From positions 186,001-250,000 of the forward strand of contig CAJNOJ010000006.1 in NCBI GenBank assembly GCA_905250025.1: DNA of 64,000 bases, read 5' to 3'. The position numbers were made by a program, and so were the translations under genes. Below, one piece after another: positions 21,503-34,540 of the stretch (positions are counted from its first letter, which is position 1; each line of letters begins with the position of its first letter). The notes under the pieces are model-generated. The model was not told the origin of the DNA, did no database searches, and saw nothing but the letters and a program-made list of their open reading frames with translations. This stretch comes from Adineta ricciae. Lineage: Eukaryota; Rotifera; Eurotatoria; Adinetida; Adinetidae.

Positions 21503-23121
21503 GTATAACAGAAGAGATTCTCGTTGTAGAGTGACTTTTGATCTAGAAAATTTCAAAACGAAAGAAAATAATTTGTATATTTTGACTCATGAATATCAAC
21601 AAGGGTAATGCAGCTGAAACTTATTCTCAGATCTTCTATCGAAAGTTGACGATAGAGTACGGCCGAGAGCATCATGACAAAAGAAAATAGAATGCATACA
21701 TGTAAAGGTGAAAGTGAAGTAATAATTGTATTGTTGATTCAATAGAAGTTGTTTTTCTTTCTCTTGGATTCGTTTCAAGATGAAAAAGTCTGGTTTCTTT
21801 CAAGAATATCTATAGATAAAAATGCTTGTAGTCGTTGAAGATAAATACTGTACCACTTGATATTATCGAGTGTTGGGTAATACTTGACTCAGGGTTGATT
21901 TTTCCCTCTCGCCGTCCTTTTTTCAACATCTCTCTTTCCTTTGAATTTTTTGGCATTTTATTTCGTCTCTTTCATTTATAATTCTCATTTTCTTTCTTTT
22001 CTCGCGCAGCTTATATTGCATTTCGTATTACCTTGAAACTTCTTGCACCATACAGAGAAGGCATACGTATAAATATATGTATACACAGGAAAAAAAGAAA
22101 ATAACGCAAATAATCAGGCATAAGAAATGACAGTATGAAGAAGTCTGCAGTTTATATTATGATCCACCTTGTACAGAACAATAATTCAAACGAATATATA
22201 CTACAAATGATTCTTTTTCTGTGTAATTTCAACACTGCATGATTAATAGGAAAAGTACAGAATCATATAACGGAAGAATGACAACCATTCTTCTTATCAA
22301 AATGAATTTCCCTATGATCTGACATTATCCTTTCTTCTTCATCAATGTATCATGTATACATCTTTGTTTCTTTCAAATTCTAAACTATAGTTTTACCAAT
22401 GACTAATTCATCAAACAGTGCACAAAGAAGACGAAATCAAACCCGTCTTCATCTTCAAATATTTCGATTAAATATAGACAGATTAAATTATATACAGTTG
22501 TTCGAATTTATTCTTTAATTTATGCGAAAGCTTTCAAGTAACATCCAGTTGTGTATGTCCTTAACGAAATCACAACATTGAAAAATACTTTTCCTATCGA
22601 TTAACAGAAGTTTTCAAGGTAAACTAAAGGTCTTTCATTGCAATTATCGTCGCCGATCGTACGTAAATGATTCAGAAGTACATTAGCAAATGTATATGAA
22701 TTTTATGACTCCCAGTTCCATAGTTATCATCGCGTACGCTTACTACGAATTTGTTTATACATGGTAAAGAATGTTGTTGCAGACAAAGCTCTAGTTCTCG
22801 GATTATTCATTCGTGGTGCAAGAAAAAGATAATTCCCTATTATTCATACCGATACAGATTATAGCATGATAACGACATCTAGCGCAATAGTTTGGATTGA
22901 CACTCATACATCTCGAAGAAATACGTCATCGATTGGAGACCACCGAACGAGACTTATTAGAAAATTTTCAAGTGAAGGCAATCATTGGAGAAATAGTCAT
23001 TGTTGAGGTTGTACCTTAGACATTTCGTTTGTCGATGGCAGTTTTGTAAATCTGTCAATAGAGTAATTTCGAAAAAAATTCTTGTCAAACTCAAGTTTTC
23101 AGATAAAATTAATTTGACAGC
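21503..23121. other. divergent intergenic, no gene seen
   Basis: About 1.6 kb of AT-rich DNA between the 7TM receptor and CEP41. An AATTTGACAG acceptor ends one base before the CEP41 start. No repeat family recognised. Confidence 0.5.
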
Positions 23122-26100
23122 ATGTCACTGATTCGTACTAATCGTCCTAAACCACCAGTGAATGTAAGAAAAGATCTAAAAGAATATTTTTCTCTCTTGA
23201 AAACAATACTTTCTTCGACAGATTTTGGATAAACGTATTCCACGAAATCCAAGATATGAAAATGTTCAAACCACTATTGATACCGGTTTGTTATGATATG
23301 TTTTCTTCGCCAGATCATGTCATTTATTTATATATCCAGGAGACAGTTTAACCAATGCCTTAAAACGAAGCGAAGAATCGCGTGGATGTAAGTTCATTAT
23401 TACTTGTTATCTTTCATCCGAGAGAAAACTCTACCCTCCTGTCGTCGAATGTCATGTATGACAGCTCTGAGGACAAAGAGTGGAGAATATAGGTAGAAAT
23501 ATTCGAATATCTTTGCAATTGTCATCTATCCATGCATATTTTATTGAAACATTGTGGGCGGTCTGTGGATATAAGTTTATGAAATTCTAACAACTATATG
23601 AAAATATAATCATAATTCCTAATCTTTTCTATTAAAAAGAAACAGCCTTTGCTCATATTGAATGTAAGGTGACTTTCCTTCTATGATATTCTACTTATTG
23701 CTCAGTTACGACAGAGTTTCCTTTTTTCGCGTTGAAAATAAATACTCTATGGTCTCAAATTAATCGTAAAACTGAATTTTACTGTAGACTGTATCTTTTT
23801 TTCATATAGGAAAGTAGGGGGAATATTCCTATTCGTCTATAATCGGCTTTGATCTCATCGCGTCATAGAGACATTTATACTGTGAATATGTCACCCAAAG
23901 TTCTAACTGTTATAAAAATTGATGTTGTTTCCAAAAGCCGTTTTGTATGCGTAAACAAAGTGATCTAAGATCTTCAACGGGTCAACCACATACCACCGAC
24001 GTATTTCGAGACAGCTTTAAGAATGGCTTGATGTCATCTCCACATTCGCAACAAATCTATTAGCAGTACAGAGTACTTCCACATTTTCTTCTATTATTAA
24101 AAAAAGTAACTGATAGAATACAGATTAAGTCTTCCAGCGTAGTTGTATATCGTCAACAGCTATAACCTGATACATCGTCGAGATCAACTGAAACATGCTT
24201 CGAACGCAATTTATTCTACAGAAGAAATATCCACAGGATATTAATAAACTATCATAATCTTTTATGCTCTAGAATATTCTCAGTTAAGTAAGAATACTTC
24301 AATCGTTATGGGTATTGAACCATGTCAGTTCGTAACTATCTGAAATGACTTGCAATATCATACTACTTTCATATCATTTGAAAGAAGCTAATCGATACAA
24401 TAGTTTCGTCATTGAGTCTGTAAAATTTCAAAGAACATTCTTCTCATTCCGTATGACAGGTGAAAAAAACTAATGAAGCGATGAATTAAATGTATAAATA
24501 GTATCTAGAATGTCGTTAGCTTCCCACAGATGCATTATTAATAAACGAGTTCATTTGGAATGTTTGTTGTTTCTCTTATGTGATGTGTGATAAACAGAAG
24601 TAGATACTCCGAAAATAAGAACAGTATATTTTTGCGTAAGTTAATCTTTCGCTCGATTGCTGGAATAAGCATATATGTAAAAAAAAAACCGTCCTGCAAT
24701 AATGTGTGACGCAAATGGATTCACAACGCAACGAAGAACTTTTATGTTCTATCCCTACCAAATCTTTTTAGAAAATTTCTAAATATTAGTCGAGAGAAGT
24801 TTATTACATTGAGATTAAAGACTAAATATCTATGGACGTACGGAATGTAGGTGATATTTTTAGATAAAGAACAGCATTATCTTCTCAATGCATTAACTCA
24901 ATTGCATTCAATGATCTGTTCCGAGAATATTTCTTACTTGATGTACTTTCGCAACAAGAGCACAGGAACATCTAGACAATCTATCCGCGCATTTTACATT
25001 CGGATTATCACATAGAACACCTATTTAAAACCTTGTCTCAAACAAACTTATATACCTAGAAATTAATAATAATAAAGAATTTTAAAAGGTTAAAATCTTG
25101 TCTATACTATTTTCATAACATGTATAAAGGTAACCAGCGGTTACAAGACGAGTTGTAGAGAAGGTGGTTTATTAGAATAATAATTTTTATCATGGAAAAC
25201 TAAATAAAAAGCGCTCATTTTGTTTGTAGATGCCAAACCACAAGCGGGAGAATTGTTTAAACGCATGAAAATCTCAACTCTTATCAAATTGGTTCGTCTA
25301 CAAATACCTGTTGAAAAGAAATCATTTCCATGTTGAAACTTTTTAGATTATTCAAGTTGCTGAAATAAATTCTCTTGAGAACGGTGATTAAAAATTTGAT
25401 TGATTTAGATGCATGAGAAAAAAAGAATAGCAAAGTTTTCATTGTACAAATAGAGTCAAGAAATACAGATCGACCAGAAACACAAGACAGTCAGATGAGC
25501 GCAGAAACGACTCGATCAACATTACAGACGTAAATCTGGCATTGGGTTTTAGATTCGCAATCATTGTCTATTGAAATCTTTTCAGCGTTATTCGTGGTGT
25601 GGGAGAAATGGATATCTATAGAGATTATATGAATCGAAATTCGACGATACCAGTAACACCAAAAACAGCCAATAGCGACAACTTGGAATTGGATTTCGAC
25701 GAACGCCCTTATCTCATTGTTGATCTTCGTGATATTGATGAATTTAATACCAATCATATTGTATCAGGTTCGTTTGTCTTTGTGATCGATCGACAACAGT
25801 GAACTAACAAGGAGTTCTTTTTCTCTCTCTTCATTTAGCTCATCATTATCCTGCCGCTATGCTTTCACGTTGTTCGAATAATGAATCCAAAGAATTACTT
25901 ATCTATGTAAACATTTCTTTTCTCATATATTTAACATGTTCAGTTACAAACAGGAGAATATAACTAAACATCCATATATACATTATGTAACAAAAATGAA
26001 ACAAAAGGAAATAAACAAAGTTAGTTTAACGTCCAGACGATGTGCACTATAGTGGATGATGAGGATGAGCGTTTAGACAATGAGGTTTACCACAAGAACA

Positions 26101-27784
26101 TGCGAGAGGTATAATAATAGTAATCGCTGTATGCGTCGAGTCGACACAGGTATAGTTTATAGTTTTAAAGTTAGTGACAGTACATGCGGTCGTTCGAGAC
26201 AGAAATCGATTTAATTTGAAATCCCATCGAGTACCACTTGAGCAGTGTCCAACGCAAACGGGTATGGTGAAAGTAGGCGATCGTTTACAGATTGGAAGGA
26301 TATAGGTTCGATTTTCAAGTTTACAAGATGGCGTTGCTTGTCCATTAACAAAGAGCAAACTTGCGGTTCGCAGTTGTAAAGGAATGAGTATCGCACAGAG
26401 GATTAAGTAGACAATCGAAGCCATCTAGTATAATAGATATGAGAACAAGAAAAGTTATTTAGTATGCGTTTCTTTCACATATTTATAAATCTTGTTTCAA
26501 TAGTTAGAAGAAGAGATAGAGAGAAAAGAAGAAAAAAAAAGAGAAAGAGAGAACGTGAAAAAGAGAAGAAGACATTGAGTTCATCACGCGACTTAAGTTC
26601 TAATTGCTGCTTGACTTACATATTTTTTGAGAAGTTTTCATATGACCAACTGATTCGTCTAATCAGTAAAAGTTCCTTTTGAAACTTTATTTAAAAGCTA
26701 CTTATTTTGCGTAAGAAATAGTTTCTGACAGTAGTGCAGCGCAGTCAAGTATACTCTTACAATGAAGTTTTTCATTCCGAGTAAGACTAAGCTACAGAAT
26801 AGTTCTCTCTTTTTCTTGTTAACTGACATGTTCTTCATTGCAGAAAAACAAAAAGGGCAAAATTATTGTTCTCTATGATGAGGACGAACAGATCGCACCA
26901 CGCGCTGCAACAATCATGTCCGAACGAGGCTACAACAATATCTTTTTACTCTCTGGTGGTAAGTTTCACTTATCCTTCTTGCAACAAGCACCTCGACAGT
27001 CTTTGAAAGTGTAACAGTTCTTTATGTTGATGTGAATGTATCCGTAGAAATATCTTCATTCTCTGTATAGTGCAACCATGACTTTTAGTTTATGAAAGAT
27101 TTTCACATGGTGCATTTTGTTTTATTGCTTTATTTGTGTATGGGTATATGTAGAGAGTCAAAGGATTATCAGAAAAAATTATGCCCGCGAGCAGCTGAAA
27201 GATAATTTATTAAACTGGAACATTATTTTCTTGTATTATAATGTAAAAGAATGTCATGTCTTCCCGATATTTATTTTAAAGCAATATCTGAATTAGAAAC
27301 ATCTAGGATTCCCCCTTTTTTCATTCACAGTTATATTGAAGTATTTCATTTGGACCTGGCTTTTTTCTTCTAAGGTCTAAAATATGCTGTTCGAAAGTAT
27401 CCATGCGGTCTGATAACAGGCAGATGTCCTTTGTCATGGACATTGTCCGAAACGCAAACAAGGCCAGTCAAAGTTCATAATTGTGTACAGCCATCTGACC
27501 ATACTTCACATCATCATGACGATGCACTGTCAACTCACCGTACAGTTGTTCATTCAACGAAAGCTCTACAAGATGCCATGGTTACATTTGATACTCGAGA
27601 ACAATTCACAAGCCATGACATCGAAGAATTGAACGAACAATATGAAGCGCATTTATTACCGAAAGATAGTGGCACACGATTATCACGAACACAGACTCAT
27701 GCATCGAAACAAAGCTCACGAATCTCGAACGCGTCTGATCGATCAAATTTCAGCCATATCTCGGATAAACCGTGGAAACCCTAA
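23122..27784 (+). CDS. CEP41: CEP41, ciliary/centrosomal rhodanese-domain protein
   Basis: CEP41 is a basal-body protein needed for tubulin glutamylation in cilia. Ten exons: 23122..23163, 23222..23285, 23340..23387, 25230..25291, 25347..25383, 25454..25529, 25586..25767, 25839..25906, 26844..26958, 27375..27784, total 367 aa (human 373). Signatures are [48 protein letters not shown], and the rhodanese domain [20 protein letters not shown]...[20 protein letters not shown]...[11 protein letters not shown] with [10 protein letters not shown]. It ends DKPWKP, like the human end GKPWK. Introns 3 (1,842 nt) and 8 (937 nt) are very long for this genome. Intron 8 hosts an antisense gene. Confidence 0.93.
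23388..25229. other. large CEP41 intron 3
   Basis: 1,842 nt with no recognisable coding, RNA or repeat content. It is long compared with neighbouring introns of about 50 nt. Confidence 0.5.
26047..26424 (-). CDS. secreted cystine-knot hormone-like protein nested in a CEP41 intron
   Basis: Single exon, 125 aa, antisense inside CEP41 intron 8. The N-terminus is a signal peptide ([18 protein letters not shown]). The mature part carries ten cysteines in a CTCK-like order: SC, ICK, CVGHC (the CxGxC half of the knot), TAC, YTC, CSC (the CxC half) and a final C. The ending [10 protein letters not shown] resembles the last strand of glycoprotein hormones and bursicons, and [11 protein letters not shown] resembles the bursicon CTGRCSS block. 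One sequon (NRT) follows the first Cys, another (NYT) precedes the fifth. Bursicon, GPA2/GPB5 or DAN-type ligands are alternatives I cannot separate. An ATACTAG acceptor abuts the ATG. Confidence 0.7.
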   Translation of the reverse strand: MASIVYLILCAILIPLQLRTASLLFVNGQATPSCKLENRTYILPICKRSPTFTIPVCVGHCSSGTRWDFKLNRFLSRTTACTVTNFKTINYTCVDSTHTAITIIIPLACSCGKPHCLNAHPHHPL

Positions 27785-29717
27785 TGACATTGTCTTCTTT
27801 TTCGCTCTTTTACTTTCCGTATTTATCTTTATTTTGTTAATATGATCACGTAGCTACAAAAAAAGTTCTTAAAATGCGTGACGTGAACTAATTAACCTTT
27901 TTCAGTACTCCTTTGTTAAACTTCAATACCGACAATGACAGACGGAAATTACAATAAATATCTTTTTCATTTAATTTGCAAATCCTTTCTAAGAAACCTC
28001 ATAAGTCAGGAGTATTTTTACTCGCAGGATATTCTTTTCTAAAGGATTCGGCTTTCTCTTAACAAAGACATAAATGATAGAGTGTGAGATTCATTATTGT
28101 GTCAAACATATAGCCTAGCCGTAGGATACGCGCTGTAAGAAAGTGATAGGCACCATTACCCCTGCGCATGCATCTGTCACAATATAAAACAAGTCTTATG
28201 AATGTTTTATCAAATCAGAATAGAACATCGCTGATTATAATATTTCGTTTGAATGATGATTTCGATGAGAGAACTACCAACTATATACTATGGAGTTCTT
28301 TTCGATATGTGAAAGAAACTGTATGCCATCGATTTGGCTATTGTTCTGAATAATTGCTACTGTTTCCGTTATGAAAAAAAAAGAAGTTATATTCTAAATT
28401 CGTATTCATGATTTGTCTTTAGATAAAGTGCAAGGAGTTGGTCTATCTAAAGATAGACCTTGTTATGCTCTGTTCCTGCAGAAACACATTTAGTTACTTC
28501 CTTTGGTTATATTACAACTTATGCACGGTTGCTTTTTATCATTAAATCTTTCTATTGTAATTAGTTCGAACATTTTAACCATACTCTATATTAATAATGT
28601 ATACAGTTTACTTAGATAAGAGGGTTACTATATGATACACATCATTTTTACATGATAGACTAACTAGCTTATTTGTAATAAAGCATTGTCGAGCCTTTGG
28701 CGTCTGTGTAATTTGACTATTAAATGACATTTTCATAATATTATTTACACTGTTTGAAGTGATATGGACAATGAACACGATAATACACTTGCGGATTTTT
28801 CCTGAAGACAAATGAATATGATATATGCTGAAATATCATTACCAACAGTTCTCATCTTGAGTTGTTTAGTCATTTTATATAGTTAGTCAAATCATTTTGA
28901 TAGCACTCTAAGTGGACTCTAATTCATCTCAACCTTTTTTATTAGATTTTCTATATGACATTTCTATGACCCCAGAAGAAAGCTGCACTGACTTCGAGAG
29001 CAAGAGCAAGAGTCACAGAGTTAATGGGGTTTTCTCAACCGTAGTTTACTGAATGCCTTTCGCTCAGATGTGTCAAGTTCATGGCTCCCTTCTCAGTCTA
29101 CTCGCATATTACTTCATTTCTATTATAAAAACGTATGAGTATATCTCCCACTTATTCTTCTTTATTTGGTGCCCTTCAGTTTTATTCGAGCATCAATGTT
29201 CATGCATCTATTTAGATTTGGATTAGAATGTGATAATGTAGAAATTCTCCTACGCAAGAGTAAATGACCACAGTACATATTCATTTTTTAAAACGAACAT
29301 GGTATTGTTGCACGACTCAGTATACTAATAAATCATGCCTTTATTTATGATATTAAAATTATAAAGAATGCAGTGAGTAGTGATAAAAGCTCAACTTCTT
29401 ATTTATATCACAAGTTAAAACAGTATATTTTGTACCCTCAAACGTCTTTTCAGTCTCATAGGTTGCACTGATGCATTCTTGTCTTGGTTAGACGATCTGC
29501 TTCTAACTATGCCTTCAAATAAAATTCTATTTCTTTTTATGAGAAAAGTTGTGCATATGAAGCATGAACGAGCATCCTACAATGATGGTCGAACATTCTT
29601 TTCAATTATTGTTTATTAATGTACATCAGACAAAATTACTACAAAAAATGGAAAATATTCACAAAATACAGAAGCAAACACATACTGTGTATCTATATAC
29701 CTGAGAATCTCACTACT
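27785..29717. other. intergenic, no gene seen
   Basis: About 1.9 kb. The only structure noticed is a perfect hairpin at about 28441-28460, GGTCTATCT-AA-AGATAGACC, in a non-coding context. Confidence 0.45.
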
Positions 29718-31553
29718 TCAATGAAATTTCGAGAAGAAGTTCTCATGATCTTTCAATCGAATTGTATAAATGCCATCATCCAATGCCAAGAATATTTCAT
29801 CACTCTCTTTCGCGTGGTGTAAACTATGAACTGTAATAGTATATGATTGAATATACTTCTCGGTTGTTACCAAATGAATGATTTTTGCCGATGCATCATT
29901 GACGAAAAAGATGTGCTTGTGCAAGCATCGTATATACACAGAACAGATCGAGAGAGGATTTTCTGCATAGGATAAATATATAAGTCGTCGGCATTGCATT
30001 GTTAACTGACTGTGACTCGAGCAGAATATGACAGCATATTGACAACTATCTAACTTGACAAGAAAACCAACTGTTGTATCATTAACACAAATGTGTATAA
30101 AGCATTTAACATCGGGAAAAGCTTCGGTTAGATCATAATCAAATAAATTAGACATTGTTTCAAGTTCCAATATTGATAATATCCATCGGGATTTCTCATT
30201 ATAAGAAATATAATATATATAACCATTGAACACCGTGCCAATGCCATGTGTGACAGCATCATTCTGGACACAATTATCAGTCGTGTGGGATAATAAATAG
30301 GAATTGGTTATCAAAAATGAATCAAGTGAATAGATAAGCAATTGATGTCCGGCAAACATATAAAGATGTTTTTCATCGAGCAAACCAATAGATGTAATTG
30401 AATGAACATCCCAATCGAGATCTTGGGAAATTCGATTACGACGTACAATCACATTTAGATGCCACCGAGGTAACCTCTCGGATTGTCTTTTGAATAGGAT
30501 GATGTAATCTTTATTGCAAACCATCATGAGAATAATGTTTCGATCGTGTTTGTAGGAAGCAACTAAAATCAGAAGAAGAAATTCATCGTAATCCACTCAT
30601 CAGAACAGTTACCAAAGCGTGGATTCAACCCATCATTTCTAGTAGGTGCTGCGATTGATTTAGACTGTTGATTCAACGTCGAAGTCGATGATAGTGATCG
30701 AGATGGTATACACGATAGCATGTTTTCTTGCAAATTCATCGAATTGTTCTGTACGGATCGTGGTGTGATTGTCTCACTATCACTTGTCGACAAATTCTTA
30801 CTACTGGGCGATGGTGGCAATCGTGTACTGAGACGCAATGGTCGAGTTGAAACTGTTGTTGCTGGAGATTTGTCGTTGCGATTTCTAAAAGCAAAAACTT
30901 AATCATTATTCATTGATGTTGTTACTCGCATTATACATCAGTTTGGTTCCTGCTGGCATTTGTTGACCGTCAGAATGTCCATCTTCTTGTTTCGATCTTT
31001 TTGCATCCTCTGTTGATTGTTGCGCTGATGGCACCGAACTAAGGACTGATTTGTCGAAGGAAAGATATTGATTGATATCTATATCATTCATGTACAATAC
31101 TGGTATAGTTTGATAAATAGTCGCTCGCTGTTGTAAACATCGCTCGTATTCGTGTAACTTTTCTTTGGCTAGAAAAATAACACAATGTATCTTTATTGTT
31201 TTGCACGTTGGGGAAAAAACAAGATTTTTATCCAAACCTTCTTCGTATTTGCCCGACAGAAACAGCTGGTCGATAAGATCACTTTCTTCATCTAATTTCT
31301 TCTTATTCTTTTTCGACATCTTAAGATTTTCTTCAGTAATTCGATCAAGTTTCTGTTTTAATTCATTCAACTTCTCCTGAAACTTCATTCCAACGGTTTT
31401 TACATATTTTATTGCTGCTTGGTACGTATCATTGATGTCTTTATTACAAAAATCTTCGTCTTCTTGAAGTACACGTTCGATTTCTTCAATTCGACTGGCC
31501 AGATATTGCATTAGATCTTCCGCAACATCCGCTGTTTCAAGTTCACTACTCAT
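29718..31553 (-). CDS. coiled-coil plus beta-propeller-like protein, unknown function
   Basis: Four exons: 31238..31553, 30937..31168, 30613..30884, 29718..30562, for 554 aa with consistent phases. The second donor is GTATAA rather than a nearby GTAACA, because only the former keeps frame. Residues 1-120 are predicted coiled coil (LASRIEEIERVLQEDEDF, KLNELKQKLDRITEENLKM). A Ser/Thr/Pro-rich linker follows (about residues 185-270). The C-terminal 280 residues alternate short beta-like segments (HLYMFAGHQLLIYSLDSF, IFFVNDASAKIIHL), suggesting a propeller. The layout resembles TRIM-NHL proteins without RING or B-box. I do not recognise an orthologue. Confidence 0.65.
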
Positions 31554-32954
31554 CGTGTCGGTAGAAGTAAGTGCTCTACTCCGCTCTGGATTCGGGTTTT
31601 TCCTTTCGTCCAGTATCTACTTGTGCATTTACCAAACCAATCGTGTAAGAACTACCAGTCGACTATCAGGAAAATGACAGAGATGTTTTAATAAAATCAT
31701 ATTATTTTATGTATTTAAAGGAACCATTTATTTATGCGATACGCACGTTCAAGGGTGAAAAATAATAGAGGTCATTAGTTGACGAAAAATATATCGATTG
31801 TCTGATATTGATCTTTCATTCTCTTATGATCTTACTCGCATAAGCCCGTATGGAGAAAAAATAATGAAACAGTTAAAATTCTTGTTCTTATGAATAGTTA
31901 ATGAAGTACAAAGTCGACTTATTTAATCAATTTATTGTTTTATTTTCCTACAGAGAGTAACAGATTGTTTTATTAGTTTTGATAAGAACACTCCATGTTT
32001 TCATATATATATCACCAATATACTCAAATATTGTTGTCCTAGAAAACTGAAAGTCCATAAATGTGTGTATAGTCAGCAAGAAAAGTGAAACACACATGTC
32101 GTGTTGCTAAGCGATAGTTCTCTCATTCTTAACTCAGTATTCCGTTGTTATTGTCGTCGTCTATCTCTTTTCTGTTTTACCGGGCACACGTATACATACT
32201 TTAACGACTAACTCTAAAAGAAAGACTCAATCCATTTCTTTTTTCTTCTCTCTCCTCTTTTTCACTTTTGGCTTCTTCTCCACAACGCACAACTTCCATT
32301 ACTCACTCCTTATTTCTTGATTCTACATCTTCTCCTTTCTTCTTTTTCATATAAACATATATATTTAACTTTACTACCATACAGTCAAACGGACAGTGTA
32401 TAGATCAGCAATTATGACAGACACATTCGCTGTATGTGTGTGAGAACTGAGTGAGTGTTCTGACGTCTTTTCATAGTGTCGAAATAAACTTTCTGCTCAG
32501 GAAAAAAAACAAAGAGAAAAGAAAAAAATAGACGAAAAGAGGAATGATGTCATCGAAAATAAATACTAATTTCATTCAGACTTCAAGCTGAAGTTCTTTA
32601 GGTTTCGTCAGTAAGTGTCATATAGCTTTTTTCCTTTTCTTCATCGCTGTTTTTATATCCGAATATTAGAAACTTCATGGCAACAACGAGCAGAAAAGAG
32701 AGAATCGAGAGCACATGTCAGACGGAAGGAAATCAAATATTGCGCATCTTATACGTCATTTATTGAGAAAAATCCCTGTTTACCGACTCTCTATATGTTT
32801 AAGTAATAAGACTTTTGTCATAAAAGAATACTTAAACAACTAATTTCATCCTGTTCCATCTACCGGTAGCATGTATATGATATTATCGCTATTAGACACT
32901 TTTCCCTGTTTACTATATATTTGAATACTATTGAAAGGTTATTTTTTCAGATCA
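31554..32954. other. divergent intergenic, no gene seen
   Basis: Pyrimidine-rich stretches around 32230-32350 and a TTTTTTCAG acceptor 4 bp before the forkhead ATG. No other feature recognised. Confidence 0.45.
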
Positions 32955-33905
32955 ATGCTAACTCATAATCGCTCAAATACGTTCAAGCAGCAGTTATCGA
33001 CCGATCATGATCTGACCGAATTATCGTGGTTAACACGATCCGATATTTTCAGTCGTTCATCGTCGAGTACGAAACGTCCAACGCCAGTACTAAGTCGAAG
33101 TTTTCCGACTTACGGAACAAATAAGAGTACTGAAATTCCTCGTCATCACCAACATCATTCGTCATCGACAAGTCTCGTTGATTCATCCGATAGTGAACAA
33201 GATAATGATTCATCGTCGTTAAATTCTTCCAGCGAACGTGTAACAGCGAACTTTCCTGATATCGTTTCTCCGCCACATTCCGCTCTATGCTTTTGGATCT
33301 TGTTCGCGATCGAAGAGTCAAGAACACGTTCGTTAACATTAAATGAAATATGTGATTGGATTGAACAGCATATTGAACAGCAACAACCTTCGTCATTGTT
33401 ACATACGAGCACTAGTCCGATATCAGATGAGCAATTAATTCGTAGTACACGTTTGAAAAGTAAAGTACGCTATCATATGACCAAACAAATCTCATTCTTT
33501 GTGAAAATCATCAAAGATCCGGTGAATGGTGTCAAATTACGATATCCACTATGGGCAACCGACCCTTCGAAACGTGCCTTACTACTCGACACTCTATTAA
33601 CAATGAACGTCCGGCAGTTATCTTTGACGACGCAATATACAATGGACATCTATGAACGTTTGTGTTCGGAAAGACGACAGAGTTTATTACGAAATACGAA
33701 CGATGAGAACAGTTGTCCGATTCTATTATTAAATGAAACGAAACGTGATAAAATTATTCATCGATTGGGTTCCTGTGAAGAATCAAATGCAAATAATAAA
33801 CGAAAGAAACAACGCTCCAAGCACGATTCATCCACAATGCCAACTCCCAGTGTTGAAGTTGTCGATGCAGCGATGACATTACTACTTTTACGACAAACGA
33901 AATGA
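32955..33905 (+). CDS. divergent forkhead (FOXN-like) transcription factor
   Basis: Single exon, 316 aa from ATG 32955; an earlier in-frame TTG at 32931 lies before the acceptor. A Ser-rich N-terminal region precedes a winged-helix region at about residues 100-215: PPHSALCFWILFAIEES...LTLNEICDWIEQHI...LKSKVRYHMTKQISFFVKI...PLWATDPSKRALLLDTL. This matches the forkhead order PPYSY-ALLI-MAIE, WKNSVRHNLS and LWxIDPE as in FOXN members. The recognition helix is strongly altered (LKSKVRYHMTKQ in place of WKNSVRHNLSLN) and there is an inserted loop before it. A basic patch near residue 285 (NKRKKQRSK) could be a nuclear signal. Confidence 0.65.
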   Translation: MLTHNRSNTFKQQLSTDHDLTELSWLTRSDIFSRSSSSTKRPTPVLSRSFPTYGTNKSTEIPRHHQHHSSSTSLVDSSDSEQDNDSSSLNSSSERVTANFPDIVSPPHSALCFWILFAIEESRTRSLTLNEICDWIEQHIEQQQPSSLLHTSTSPISDEQLIRSTRLKSKVRYHMTKQISFFVKIIKDPVNGVKLRYPLWATDPSKRALLLDTLLTMNVRQLSLTTQYTMDIYERLCSERRQSLLRNTNDENSCPILLLNETKRDKIIHRLGSCEESNANNKRKKQRSKHDSSTMPTPSVEVVDAAMTLLLLRQTK

Positions 33906-34540
33906 AACCACTTCTACATCTAAGAAGAAACAAAGGTCTTATCGTTGTGTTTTTCTTTGCTCGATGCTCTTTTTGTTAAATAATACATCTAGATAAAGAT
34001 TGAAAACAGACGTGTTCAATTCAGACAACCTATTCTTGTTATAAAGTCATGTTTGTTTTCAAGCAAAGCAATTCTTATGCCAGCTATACGTTCTTTTTTA
34101 TTACCTTACATTCTATGACTCATTTCAAAACAAAGTATTACGCCTTTTTCTTTCTTCCGAAATCAGAACGTGATACATATTTACTGTGAATGAATTCTAT
34201 ATTTACTTTCACATATACGGGAAAGACAAATAAGAAAGAGAACTTCTCGTACTGTGTCTCACTGTTGAAATAACGTCATTTGAATGTCGTAATATACCAT
34301 CGAATAGGATTTATTGCCAGAAACAAAAAACAAACAAATAAATAAATAAATAACGATAATCTGTCGGTTCCATGTCAAAATAGATGAGATGAAAATAAAA
34401 AACAAAAGCCCACACATAATCGATTTAAAAAGTAGAATGAGGTCAGATTTACAATATAGGGAAGGATGTTTGAAAACAACAAGAGAGAGAGATTCACTGC
34501 AATACATGGAATATGAGACTGTGAATGTGAAAGACATTAT
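33906..34540. other. convergent intergenic with AAAT microsatellite
   Basis: 3' flanks of the forkhead gene and TBC1D30. A short AAAT tandem run lies near 34334-34353. No gene seen. Confidence 0.45.
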
